Both the position numbers and the translations under genes were made by a program. The notes under the pieces were generated by a model. That model was not told the DNA's origin. It did not search any database and worked only from the letters and a program-made list of their open reading frames with translations. 42,696 bases of DNA from Bacillota bacterium (GTDB lineage: Bacteria; Bacillota; Dethiobacteria; DTU022), in contig JAKPEE010000098.1 of NCBI GenBank assembly GCA_029552125.1, forward strand, positions 1 to 42,696, written 5' to 3'. This document shows positions 35,836-42,696 of the stretch, piece by piece. Within the stretch, counting starts at the first letter, position 1, and each line of letters begins with the position of its first letter.

Positions 35836-36102
35836 ATGGATCAGTTGACAGTGTACGGGGTAGCCTTGATACCGGTACTGGTCGGGTTAAATGAACTGTT
35901 AAAGCGCAGCGGCGTGCCGGCGCGATTTATCCCGCTCACAGCCATGGCGTTGGGTTACTTTTTTGCTTTTTACTTTCTGGCCCAGGGAGATTTTAAAAAA
36001 GGGCTGCTTTACGGTACAATACTGGGATTATCTTCCATGGGACTATTTTCCGGGGCTAAAAATACCATAGTGGCGGTGCAGCAGGTTTCCCGCAGAAAGT
36101 AA
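35836..36102 (+). CDS. Small holin-like membrane protein
   Basis: The 88-residue protein has two or three membrane helices (about 5-20, 32-50, 58-78) with a charged turn (NELLKRSGVPARFIP) and a basic C-terminus. The size and build are like phage-type holins or small bacterial membrane proteins. No endolysin or phage gene is nearby, so export, toxin or unrelated roles are open. A GGGGGT ribosome site precedes the ATG. It follows the ThiS-like gene by about 90 bases. Confidence 0.65.
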   Translation: MDQLTVYGVALIPVLVGLNELLKRSGVPARFIPLTAMALGYFFAFYFLAQGDFKKGLLYGTILGLSSMGLFSGAKNTIVAVQQVSRRK

Positions 36103-36148
36103 ACAAAAATTTTTCTAGTTTCTTCTCTTTTATGGTGCGGGTAATTTT

Positions 36149-36228
36149 GCGTCAATGTCGCATAATTGCCTGTAAGGGCATGCAGAAGGGCAAATGTGGT
36201 TATTAAGCCGATTTTGCGTAATTGACGC
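36149..36228 (+). promoter_or_regulatory. Paired repeats / folded element before the small HTH gene
   Basis: GCGTCAAT (36149-36156) and its exact complement ATTGACGC (36221-36228) enclose a second near-perfect pairing (CATAATTGCC with GGCAAATGTG). TTTTGCGT also occurs twice in direct orientation (at about 36145 and 36212). It could be an operator pair or an RNA fold. Confidence 0.5.
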
Positions 36229-36268
36229 TAAACGGGCCCGTTGAGGGACAGGCAGGAGGTGACGGCAG

Positions 36269-36442
36269 GTGGGCCGCTCAAAAATACCTGTGGATGTCGA
36301 TCGTCTTATTCAGCTCTACAGGCAGGGATATTCAACCAGGGATATTGCCAGAGTCGTGGACGTATCCCACGACACCGTTCTCCGGCGCCTCAAGGAAGCA
36401 GGGCAGCCGCTGCGCGCCTGGCGCCTGCCCGACGAAGATTAA
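36269..36442 (+). CDS. 57-residue helix-turn-helix protein (missed by ORF track)
   Basis: Below the length limit of the track, this GTG-started frame has a perfect AGGAGGTGA eight bases upstream. The product reads as one helix-turn-helix: VDRLIQLYRQGYSTRDIARV, then VSHDTVLRRLKEAG, with a short tail ending PDED. This is the pattern of resolvase/Hin-type and sigma-region-4-type DNA-binding helices, but without any catalytic domain. It probably binds DNA, and the paired repeats directly upstream suggest self-control. The track ORFs at 36222 and 36241 are shadows in other frames. Confidence 0.8.
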   Translation: MGRSKIPVDVDRLIQLYRQGYSTRDIARVVDVSHDTVLRRLKEAGQPLRAWRLPDED

Positions 36443-36820
36443 CGGGGGAGAAGCAAGTTTTTTCATTTGTTATCATCAGCTATGTAGAAAGTTATTAAGA
36501 TCTTTTTTAGTTCACATAAGATAGATTATCGGAAGTTATTTGTTGACATAAAATTGGACTTACTAAATAAAATTTTCGCGTTTATTCTCGTCACTTAAGC
36601 TCCTGCCCTCCTCCCTTTCACGGGGTGCTTACCTGTTTACATGTTTACAATTGCCGTCGTCTACCCCTTAAAAGATGGCGGTTAAATACCCGGACCTTAA
36701 GTTAATCGCTGCGATGCTAATGTATTCTTAGATAAAGCTAACGCTTAGCATCAAAATACCGGAGCAGCTACTATTGTAATTGCTTTTAGACGATTCCTGT
36801 GGTAAGATATGAAAAGATGA
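36443..36820. other. AT-rich gene-free stretch
   Basis: No convincing gene. It holds a TTGACA (36543) with TAAAAT at a 19-base spacing, a tandem GTTTACAT/GTTTACAA (about 36635), and 8-base inverted arms GATGCTAA (36713-36720) and TTAGCATC (36745-36752). The base composition is clearly more AT-rich than its surroundings, which fits decayed or foreign DNA. Confidence 0.6.
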
Positions 36821-37027
36821 GAAATAAATGTAATTTATAGCTTGCTAGTTGAAAAAAGCAGCTTGCCATTTGAAAAAAGAAACATTATGTTTGATACTAC
36901 TGTTTTACCCGTTCCGGTGGATCTGTTAGTTTATACTGTTCCTGAATGGAAGCATAAATCAGAAGAAAAAGGTTTTATCACTGGAATTGGCCGTCATCTT
37001 GTATGGTTAATAGAGCCAACCCAATAA
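36821..37027 (+). pseudogene. Remnant of a nucleotidyltransferase (C-terminal part)
   Basis: The open frame ends in SSLPFEKRNIMFD and LPVPVDLLVYTVPEW with a short tail, the usual C-terminal portion of polymerase-beta-like nucleotidyltransferases (family by eye). The catalytic GSxxxG and DxD part that should come first is absent, no proper start or ribosome site is seen, and the surroundings are AT-rich. I read it as a decayed fragment. Confidence 0.55.
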
Positions 37028-37147
37028 AGTGCCTCCCTCCTTCCATCCTCTTTAAGCTTTGCCTGATTCTAGCCATCATTCCCTGCCGTTTTTATTTCCT
37101 TAAATGTCCCGGAGTTTACATTTTACACAGAAAGGCTTAGAAAACAG

Positions 37148-37175
37148 TTGACAGCAACCTTAACTCTGGTATAAG
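37148..37175 (+). promoter_or_regulatory. Promoter for the leuA T-box transcript
   Basis: A perfect TTGACA (37148-37153) and TATAAG (37170-37175), 16 bases apart, with TGG before the -10 (extended -10). Confidence 0.75.
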
Positions 37176-37199
37176 ATATTGCCTAAGTTAATATGATAC

Positions 37200-37447
37200 T
37201 AAAGGCCATGACCGGAACCAGTAGCTGGGAGAGCCTTTCGCAGAGAGCCGCCGACCGGTGCAAGGCGGCAGGGCGAACCCGGTGAACTCCTCCGGGAGCC
37301 GCCGGCTGAAATCACCGGCATGAGTGAGAGTAGGCTAGGCCGGAGACTTCCGTTAGCACAAAGAGTGGGCGGTAGAAGTCTTGCCGCCAAGAAGAGTGGT
37401 ACCGCGGAAAGCAGCAGCCTTTCGCCTCTTGGCGAAAGGCTTTTTAT
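37200..37447 (+). promoter_or_regulatory. T-box leader, leucine-specific
   Basis: A classical T-box riboswitch. GGAACCAGTAGC and AGAGAGCC mark Stem I, GTGAA-CTC gives a leucine specifier codon (about 37277-37279), AGTAGGC follows, and the T-box sequence AGAGTGGTACCGCGG (about 37393-37407) leads to a terminator: GCCTTTCGCC/GGCGAAAGGC (37417-37440) plus T5. Uncharged tRNA-Leu should stabilise the antiterminator and turn on leuA. UGGT would pair with the tRNA end when the discriminator base is A. Confidence 0.92.
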
Positions 37448-37539
37448 TTGCATGCATCAAATATGCGGCTGGACGGGTGCGGCTTCCGCGGCCTCTCAGA
37501 GGAATAACATACTGTAATTTTTTAAGGAGGCGCTGAACC

Positions 37540-39090
37540 ATGTCTGAAGCAAAACAAAGCCAAGCGGAAAAAATTATGATCTTTGACAGCACCCTCCGGG
37601 ACGGCGAGCAGACCCCCGGTGCCCGGCTGAACCGGGATGAAAAACTGGAAGTGGCCCGCCAGCTGGCCCGCCTGGGAGTTGATGTTATCGAAGCCGGCTT
37701 TCCCGTCTCCTCACCGGGCGAGCTTAAAGCGGTGCGTGATATCGCGCGCCAGATCAAGGGGCCGGTGATCTGCGCCCTGGCCCGGGCGGTGCCCGGTGAC
37801 ATTGATGCCGCCTGGGAAGCGATCCGCGAAGCGGAGCGGCCCCGGCTACACGTGTTTCTGGGCGCCTCCGACATCCATATGCAGTATAAGCTGAAAAAAG
37901 ATCCGCGGCAGTTGCTGGAGCAGGCGGTGGAAGCGGTTAAATATGCCCGCCGCTACACCGCGGATGTGGAATATTCACCCGAGGATGCCACCCGGGCCCG
38001 GGAGGAATACCTTTACGAGCTCTTGGAAGCGGTAATCAAGGCCGGGGCCACGGTAATCAACATCCCCGATACCGTGGGCTACGCCCTGCCGCAAGAATTC
38101 GGGGCGTTAATCCGCAGGCTGAAGGAAAAAGTACCGGGCTTGGATCGCACGATTTTGAGCGTCCACTGCCACGATGACCTGGGCCTGGCGGTGGCCAATT
38201 CCCTGGCGGCCATAGAAAACGGGGCCCGCCAGGTCGAATGCAATATTAACGGCATCGGCGAACGCGCCGGCAACGCTGCCCTTGAAGAGATCGCCGTGGC
38301 CCTGCGTATCCGCCAAAACAGCCTCCCCTACTACACGGACCTCAATTTCAGTGAAATCTACCGCACCAGCCGCCTGGTGAGCAAGCTTACCGGAATCCCC
38401 ATTCCGGTTAACAAGGCGGTCATCGGCATCAATGCCTTTGCCCACTCCTCCGGCATTCACCAGGACGGGGTGCTGAAAAACAAGGAAACCTACGAGATAA
38501 TCGACGCCTCTCTGATCGGGGGCAAGGCGGCCCAGATGTTTTTAACGGCCCGCTCCGGCCGCCATGCGGTGCAGCACCAGCTCAAGCAGTTGGGCTTTGC
38601 CCTGGAGGGAGATCAACTGGAGATAATTTACAACCGCTTTCTGGAACTGGCCGACAAGAAAAAAGAAGTATACCCCGAAGACCTGGAGGCGCTGGTCCTG
38701 GAGCATCTTTCGGCGGCGGAGCCGACCTATCGCCTCGAGTACCTGCAGACAGTCAGCGGTACCAAGAGCATTCCCGCGGCGATGATCCGGCTGAAAAAGG
38801 ACGACGACACTATTCTTGAAGAGGCGGCCACCGGCAGCGGCCCGATCGACGCCTCCTACAACGCCATCAACAAAATAAGCGGCATGAATATTGTTCTGGA
38901 CAGCTACCGGCTCAACGCGTTGACGCACGGCCGCGACGCCCTGGGTGAGGTTAACGTAAAGATGTCTTATAACGGCAAAACCGTTACCGGCCGCGGCACC
39001 AGCACCGATATCATTGAAGCCAGCGTCAAAGCCTACCTTAACGGCCTGAACAAGATGTTGAAGCTGAACGGGAATGAAAACGGGAACTGA
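37540..39090 (+). CDS. leuA: 2-isopropylmalate synthase
   Basis: LeuA condenses acetyl-CoA with 2-oxoisovalerate, the first committed step of leucine synthesis. At 516 residues it has the expected HMGL-like TIM barrel (FDSTLRDGEQTPGARL, VHCHDDLGLAVANS, NGIGERAGNAALEE) and a C-terminal LeuA regulatory domain (about 385-510) for leucine feedback. AAGGAGG precedes the ATG. The leucine T-box upstream supports LeuA over citramalate or homocitrate synthase. It stands alone: no other leu or ilv gene is in the window. Confidence 0.94.
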   Translation: MSEAKQSQAEKIMIFDSTLRDGEQTPGARLNRDEKLEVARQLARLGVDVIEAGFPVSSPGELKAVRDIARQIKGPVICALARAVPGDIDAAWEAIREAERPRLHVFLGASDIHMQYKLKKDPRQLLEQAVEAVKYARRYTADVEYSPEDATRAREEYLYELLEAVIKAGATVINIPDTVGYALPQEFGALIRRLKEKVPGLDRTILSVHCHDDLGLAVANSLAAIENGARQVECNINGIGERAGNAALEEIAVALRIRQNSLPYYTDLNFSEIYRTSRLVSKLTGIPIPVNKAVIGINAFAHSSGIHQDGVLKNKETYEIIDASLIGGKAAQMFLTARSGRHAVQHQLKQLGFALEGDQLEIIYNRFLELADKKKEVYPEDLEALVLEHLSAAEPTYRLEYLQTVSGTKSIPAAMIRLKKDDDTILEEAATGSGPIDASYNAINKISGMNIVLDSYRLNALTHGRDALGEVNVKMSYNGKTVTGRGTSTDIIEASVKAYLNGLNKMLKLNGNENGN

Positions 39091-39162
39091 TAACCTTCTC
39101 CTCTCCCTATACAGAAATTAGTAGCCGGGAGAACCGGGAAAGCAGGCTTTGGGCGGTCTAAA

Positions 39163-39180
39163 GGAATCCAGAATTCAGAA
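39163..39180. repeat. Third copy of the GAATTCAGAATCCAG-type repeat
   Basis: GGAATCCAGAATTCAGAA resembles the copies at 30867 and 31031. It lies in the intergenic tail behind leuA. Confidence 0.45.
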
Positions 39181-39218
39181 CCCATAAGCCAGAGAAAAAA
39201 AAAGTCAGGACTCCAATA

Positions 39219-39256
39219 CCCCCACCCTGCCCTCGCGGGGGAGGGCAGGGTGGGGG
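39219..39256. repeat. GC-rich REP-like palindrome after leuA
   Basis: A perfect 16-bp arm CCCCCACCCTGCCCTC pairs with GAGGGCAGGGTGGGGG around a six-base loop. Sequences of the CCCTCACCCTGCCCTC kind recur in many bacterial genomes as REP-like elements. No T tract, so a poor terminator. Confidence 0.7.
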
Positions 39257-39281
39257 GCGCATGGATTAACTTCCCCAAAGT

Positions 39282-39488
39282 TTAAAGTTGTTCTTCTTCC
39301 ATTTCCCAGAAGCGGGGATAGGGATAGCGGTTGGGCGGGATTACCTCCTCCTCCCACTCCTCCTCTCCACTCTCCTCACTCTCTTCTACCGCTTCGTCTT
39401 CCGGCGCAGGGTCAATATGCTGGAAATGCTCAATCTTCCGCCCGTGCAAAATACCGTCAGCGCTCCAGGGTACCTTCACGCAGACCAA
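39282..39488 (-). pseudogene. Acidic open frame, probably a gene remnant
   Basis: The 68-codon minus-strand frame reads VCVKVPWSADGILHGRKIEH and then a very acidic Glu-rich stretch ending PRFWEMEEEQL. It has protein-like composition but I recognise no family. The track start (TTG) sits directly on GAGGGG with no spacing, and an in-frame stop lies eleven codons upstream. It is on the same strand as the zinc-ribbon pseudogene and probably belongs to the same decayed region. Confidence 0.35.
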
Positions 39489-39694
39489 CCCCTCTATCTG
39501 ATGATAGGGCTAGTATGCGGCAAATTTTTTGAGATCATGCGTTAATCCGCAGGCTATACCAGCACCCTCCACTCCCTCTCAAGAGGGCCATAGCCCGGAC
39601 GGTTAGGAAAAAGTGCGAGGCGGCGGGAAAGCCGGATCTCTCGAAGTAAATAAAAAGCGATTGCCCTCGAATCCGCAGGTATTCCAGCAACCGG

Positions 39695-40262
39695 TCAATC
39701 GTTCTTCAAATGTTCTGTTTTTAGTTTTACAAATTGTTCGACGGTGGATAATTGTCCTGAGTGCGGTGTATGGACCGGTGGTGTATCTGCAGGAGGAGGC
39801 GGTATAGGAGGCAAGAGCGGCGCCGCCTCTTTATCCCCGGGCTGTGCTCCAGTTTTGGCGCCGCAGGAAAAGCAGAATTTGGATTCTTCGGGAAGCTCAA
39901 CGCCACAGTTAAAGAAGGTTGAGAAGCTACTGCCCGCTCAGGGTGCCGATTCCGCTTCAACCCAGGCTGTGCCGTCCCATTTCAGCCAGATGCCCGTATA
40001 GTGCAACTGCCACCAGGTCCCCCCGGCATCCTGAAACCGCAGCCGGTTCACCTCTTGTTGGAATTGTTCCAGGGAGATCGACCCGGCTTGAACCAGGCCG
40101 TTCAACCGGTCCTATTCCTCTTTTAGGGCGGAAAAGCGTTCCTCCGGGGCGTCCGGCTTCTTACGGGCAACAGGTTTCTCTTTCTCTTTGGAAATGTCGG
40201 AGGAGATGGCGACCAGGTTGCCGGCCGAATCATAGCTATAGCACTTCCCGGCTTCGCCGTTA
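39695..40262 (-). pseudogene. Zinc-ribbon protein pseudogene with two in-frame stops
   Basis: Reading the minus strand in one frame from about 40262 to the TGA at 39695-39697 gives some 188 codons of convincing protein, interrupted only by TAG (40112-40114) and TGA (39938-39940). Parts in order: CYSYDSAGNLVAISSD, a Lys/Glu-rich segment, a domain with RFQDAGGTWWQLHYTGIWLK then WDGTAWVE, and a zinc ribbon NCGVELPEESKFCFSCGAKT followed by a Pro-rich tail. One cysteine of the ribbon's first pair seems lost (FFNCG). No frameshift is seen, so decay is recent. Stop-codon readthrough is possible but less likely. The track shows only opposite-strand shadows here. Confidence 0.7.
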
Positions 40263-40397
40263 AGGGAACCGGAATAAAATGCAGGTGATCATCAATAATG
40301 CCACCTGGATTGGTTATATTTACGTTGCGTTTTATGATTATATATTATGTCATGATCAAGATAATTTCAATGCCAGCCTAGAAAGCGGGACAATGAC

Positions 40398-40432
40398 GAA
40401 CACTTGTTTTTTGATCAGGGCTATGGTATAAT
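40398..40432 (+). promoter_or_regulatory. lexA promoter with LexA (SOS) box
   Basis: TTGTTT (40404-40409) and TATAAT (40427-40432), 17 bases apart and with an extended TGG, form the promoter. The sequence GAAC-ACTT-GTTT (40398-40409), preceded by C, differs at one base from the Firmicute SOS core GAAC-N4-GTTC and covers the -35. LexA bound there would block its own gene. Confidence 0.8.
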
Positions 40433-40456
40433 GCTGGAAAATAAGGAGAGATGTTC

Positions 40457-41065
40457 ATGGATACTCTAAGCCCGCGGGAAACGCAGGTGCTGGAATTTAT
40501 AAAGAAAGAGGTGGCCCGGTGCAATTACCCGCCCTCGGTGCGGGAAATTGGCAAAGCCCTGGGCATCCCCTCCACTTCCACGGTGCATAGCTGCCTTGCC
40601 TCGCTGGAGGCCAAAGGTTATATCCGGCGCAGCAGCACCCGCCCCCGGGCCATTGAGCTTCTGCAGCGAGCCGGTAACGGAGAAGGCCAGCGCTGCTTTT
40701 TTGCTCCGCTGATCGGCCGCATCACTGCCGGGCATCCCATCCTGGCCGAAGAAAACCGTGAAGGCTACTTCCCCGTCCCTCCCGAAATTGCCCCCGGCAG
40801 CAACTGTTTCGTCCTGCGGGTACAGGGTGACAGTATGACCGGCGCCGGTATTTATGACGGCGATTACGTGATCATCCGCCAGCAACAGACAGCGGAAAAC
40901 GGTGAGATTGTGGCGGCCCTGTTGGGCGATGAAGCGACGATCAAACGTTTTTTCCTGGAAAAAGAGGGCATCAGGCTTCAACCGGAAAACCCGGCTTATG
41001 ACCCGATCCTCACCCGCGAGGTGGAAATCCTCGGTAAAGTAGTAGGCCTTTTCAGACGGCTCTAG
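40457..41065 (+). CDS. lexA: LexA SOS repressor
   Basis: LexA represses DNA-damage genes and cleaves itself on RecA filaments. The 202 residues from ATG 40457 contain an N-terminal winged HTH (about 1-65, YPPSVREIGKALGIPSTSTV), the Ala-Gly cleavage site in RITAGHPI, the catalytic Ser in VQGDSMTGAGI and Lys in ATIKRFF. AAGGAG eight bases upstream fits this ATG rather than the track's ATG at 40451. Convergent with the next minus-strand gene; their ends overlap by a few bases. Confidence 0.96.
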   Translation: MDTLSPRETQVLEFIKKEVARCNYPPSVREIGKALGIPSTSTVHSCLASLEAKGYIRRSSTRPRAIELLQRAGNGEGQRCFFAPLIGRITAGHPILAEENREGYFPVPPEIAPGSNCFVLRVQGDSMTGAGIYDGDYVIIRQQQTAENGEIVAALLGDEATIKRFFLEKEGIRLQPENPAYDPILTREVEILGKVVGLFRRL

Positions 41066-42333
41066 GAGCTCTCCCATACCGCCTGGGCGGCCCTGCAGGT
41101 GCCCCAGAGGGCGTGCGGCAGCGTCAACCCCCCCTGCAAAAAAACGGCGTACGGCTCGCGCATCGGCGCATCGGCGCTCAATTCTCCTGAAGCTCCCTGA
41201 TAAAAAGTACCGGCAGCCATGATCACCGGATCAAGATAACCGGGCAGGGCGGCTGGCTCCAGGGTAAGATGGGGCTCCACCGGAGAGGCGGATTGAATAG
41301 CCTGGCAGAAGCGCAGCACCTTTTCCCGATCCTTCAGCACGATCACCTGAACAATGTCACCCCGCGGATCATCAACGCGGGGCCTGGCCTGGTAGCCCAT
41401 CTCCTCAAAAAGGGCGGCGGCAAAAACCGCGTTTTTCAGGGCGTTTTCCACCAGCACCGGGGCCATAAACAGGCCCTGGAACAGGTTGCGCTTGGCGGTG
41501 GTGGCGCCGAGGTTGCCGTAAAGGCCCGGGGCAGTCAGGCGCGCTGCCATCTTGTGAATCAACTCCTCGCGCCCTGCAGCGTAACCTCCGGACGGCGCCA
41601 GCCCTCCACCGGGATTTTTGATCAGGGATCCCACCGCCAGGTCTGCCCCCGCTGCCGGCGGCTCTTCCGTTTCCGTGAACTCACCGTAGCAGTTGTCCAC
41701 CAGTACCCACGCCTTCGGGAAGATACTTTTCACCTGCCGGATAATTTCCTTTAATTTTGAGATGGTCAGGGAGCTGCGCTCCAGGGAATAGCCGGCCGAT
41801 CTCTGAATATAGGCCAGCTTCGGTTTGAGCCCCGCTCCCAGGGCGCCAAAGTCGGGCAGGCCCTCTGCTGTTAGCGGGAGGAAGTGGGAAGTAATGCCCC
41901 ATTCCTTTAAGGTCCCCTCCTCCTTTCCCCGGTCACCGGTTACCGCCTGCAAGGTGTCATAGGGTTTTCCGGTCAAGAAGAGCAGCGTGTCGCCGGGCCG
42001 CAGCAACGCGAAAAGGGCCGTGGCCAGGGCGTGGGTGCCGGAAACCATCTGCGTGCGCACCAGGGCCGACTCCGCCTGGAAGGCGGCGGCAAAGGCCTGC
42101 TCCAGCTTCTCCCGGCCGCGATCGTTATAGCCGTAACCGCTGCTGTCCTGGAAATCCTCTTCGCCCAGCCTGGTCTCCTGCAGCGCTTTTAAAACCCGAA
42201 GCTGGTTGCTGAAGGCAACCGTTTCAATGGCCGGCCACCTTTCTTCCGCCCGCGCGAGAGCACGGCTTGCCAGGCTCGCCAGCTCCGGCGGCAAAGACAT
42301 CTGCTCAATCAGGTTGTGGCTTTTCTGCATCAT
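41062..42333 (-). CDS. Methionine gamma-lyase family / YnbB-type PLP enzyme
   Basis: A fold-type I PLP-dependent protein of 423 residues, of the family labelled aluminium resistance protein or YnbB. Seen: SGYGYNDRGREKLEQAFA, VRTQMVSGTHALATALFALL, LVDNCYGEF for the cofactor Asp region and GSLIKNPGGG with the probable Schiff-base lysine. Its true reaction is not well established; the resistance label comes from one early report in the family. It overlaps the hflX end by 29 bases, as ynbB follows hflX in Bacillus. Confidence 0.88.
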   Translation of the reverse strand: MMQKSHNLIEQMSLPPELASLASRALARAEERWPAIETVAFSNQLRVLKALQETRLGEEDFQDSSGYGYNDRGREKLEQAFAAAFQAESALVRTQMVSGTHALATALFALLRPGDTLLFLTGKPYDTLQAVTGDRGKEEGTLKEWGITSHFLPLTAEGLPDFGALGAGLKPKLAYIQRSAGYSLERSSLTISKLKEIIRQVKSIFPKAWVLVDNCYGEFTETEEPPAAGADLAVGSLIKNPGGGLAPSGGYAAGREELIHKMAARLTAPGLYGNLGATTAKRNLFQGLFMAPVLVENALKNAVFAAALFEEMGYQARPRVDDPRGDIVQVIVLKDREKVLRFCQAIQSASPVEPHLTLEPAALPGYLDPVIMAAGTFYQGASGELSADAPMREPYAVFLQGGLTLPHALWGTCRAAQAVWESS

Positions 42334-42696
42334 CGTTCATCCAGCCCCTTTCCCGGTGCGACCCGTAATCTGTGGAGGCGACCTCTTGCGGTGGAGCAGT
42401 AAACGGCAGCAGCAGTTCAGCCAGCGCCGGATCTACCCGTGCCGTGATCACCATGCAGTTGCTCCGGTAATCCAGCTCTTTCACAACACCCTGCCGCCGG
42501 ATCCGGTTGAGAAGAGTGCTCTGCGTGTAGGGCAGGTATATTCTCATCTGCTGGTGCTCCGCTTCCAAAGTGCTGCTTATCCGTTCCCGCAGCTCTTCCA
42601 ACCCGGCCCCGGTGCGGGCAGAAACGAAGCTGCAGCCGGGGTAGTAGAGCTGCAGCCGGCCGGCATCGAACTGGCCCTCCAGGAGGTCTATTTTAT
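42305..42696 (-). CDS. hflX: GTPase HflX, C-terminal part (partial)
   Basis: The gene enters from the right edge; the 5' part is outside the window. Reading back through the track's TTG at 42601 to the edge gives KIDLLEGQFDAGR and SFVSARTGAGLEELRERI, the G4 (NKxD, with N outside) and G5 (SA) ends of an HflX GTPase domain, then a ribosome-associated C-terminal domain (YLPYTQSTLLNRIRRQG). HflX rescues or splits stalled ribosomes. The track start at 42601 is internal. It overlaps the YnbB-type gene. Confidence 0.87.
   Translation of the reverse strand, partial: KIDLLEGQFDAGRLQLYYPGCSFVSARTGAGLEELRERISSTLEAEHQQMRIYLPYTQSTLLNRIRRQGVVKELDYRSNCMVITARVDPALAELLLPFTAPPQEVASTDYGSHRERGWMNDDAEKPQPD

Noticed and set aside
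36222-36524. Track ORFs of 100 and 85 aa at 36222 and 36241
   Set aside because: They are other frames over the real HTH gene at 36269; their translations resemble no protein.
36842-37027. Treating the nucleotidyltransferase-like ORF as an intact small gene
   Set aside because: The catalytic half is missing and there is no ribosome site at the TTG.
39919-40263. 114-aa plus-strand ORF in the zinc-ribbon pseudogene region
   Set aside because: The minus strand carries recognisable domains through the same bases; the plus-strand translation is Pro/Arg/Ser-rich and unfamiliar.
1-42696. CRISPR arrays, tRNA/rRNA genes, integrases, IS elements
   Set aside because: I looked for spaced direct repeats, cloverleaf ends and transposase motifs and saw none.

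Overview
The window reads as chromosomal backbone of a spore-forming, low-redox Firmicute of the Clostridia type (Peptococcaceae/Moorella/Syntrophomonas-like; inference only, no 16S here). Reasons: SpoVS, SpoIIIE/FtsK, TepA and a YlzJ-like gene, the gene order ftsK-rodZ-rimO ... cinA ... recA-recX-rny-ymdB-spoVS, lexA beside ynbB/hflX, a leucine T-box, Na+-pump decarboxylase subunits, AGGAGG-type ribosome binding sites and frequent TTG/GTG starts. Base composition is moderately GC-rich with AT-rich islands at promoters and in one degenerate stretch (about 36.4-37.1 kb).

Layout. 1-5.9 kb: first codons of a minus-strand thioredoxin-like gene, a secreted DUF4015 glycosidase-like protein, a DUF401 permease and a class A penicillin-binding protein. 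5.9-9.5 kb: tepA-ylzJ, a convergent methyltransferase, a Na/Pi cotransporter-like protein and uppP. 9.5-21.4 kb: ftsK/spoIIIE, rodZ-like, rimO, a small membrane protein coupled to a short FtsH-like protease, cinA, a membrane metallophosphoesterase, thpR, recA, recX. 21.4-26.9 kb: an elaborately folded leader, rny, an unknown gene, ymdB, spoVS, a dipeptidase and a PHP phosphoesterase. 27-29 kb: oadG, a biotin carrier and oadB. 29-32.6 kb: VanW-like protein, a DUF1657-like small protein, gltX. 32.7-35.2 kb (minus): glycosyltransferase and CapA-like protein. 35.4-36.4 kb: three small genes (ThiS/MoaD-like, holin-like, and a 57-residue HTH protein absent from the ORF track). 36.4-40.4 kb: gene-poor, with a nucleotidyltransferase remnant, T-box plus leuA, palindromic repeats and a zinc-ribbon pseudogene. 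40.4 kb to end: lexA with its SOS box, and on the minus strand a methionine gamma-lyase-family gene and the 3' end of hflX.

Functional themes are envelope and spore construction (PBP, UppP, RodZ, SpoIIIE, VanW, CapA, GT4), DNA repair and SOS (RecA, RecX, LexA), RNA turnover and ribosome modification (RNase Y, YmdB, RimO, ThpR), and sodium energetics (OadB/G). No IS element, integrase, CRISPR array, rRNA or tRNA gene was recognised. The parts I could not explain by known families are mostly non-coding: the recX-rny leader, a four-tier hairpin after oadB, an RBS-masking hairpin before the PBP, and paired repeats before the small HTH gene. The most unusual coding pair is the membrane protein plus FtsH-like protease that stands where pgsA often lies.
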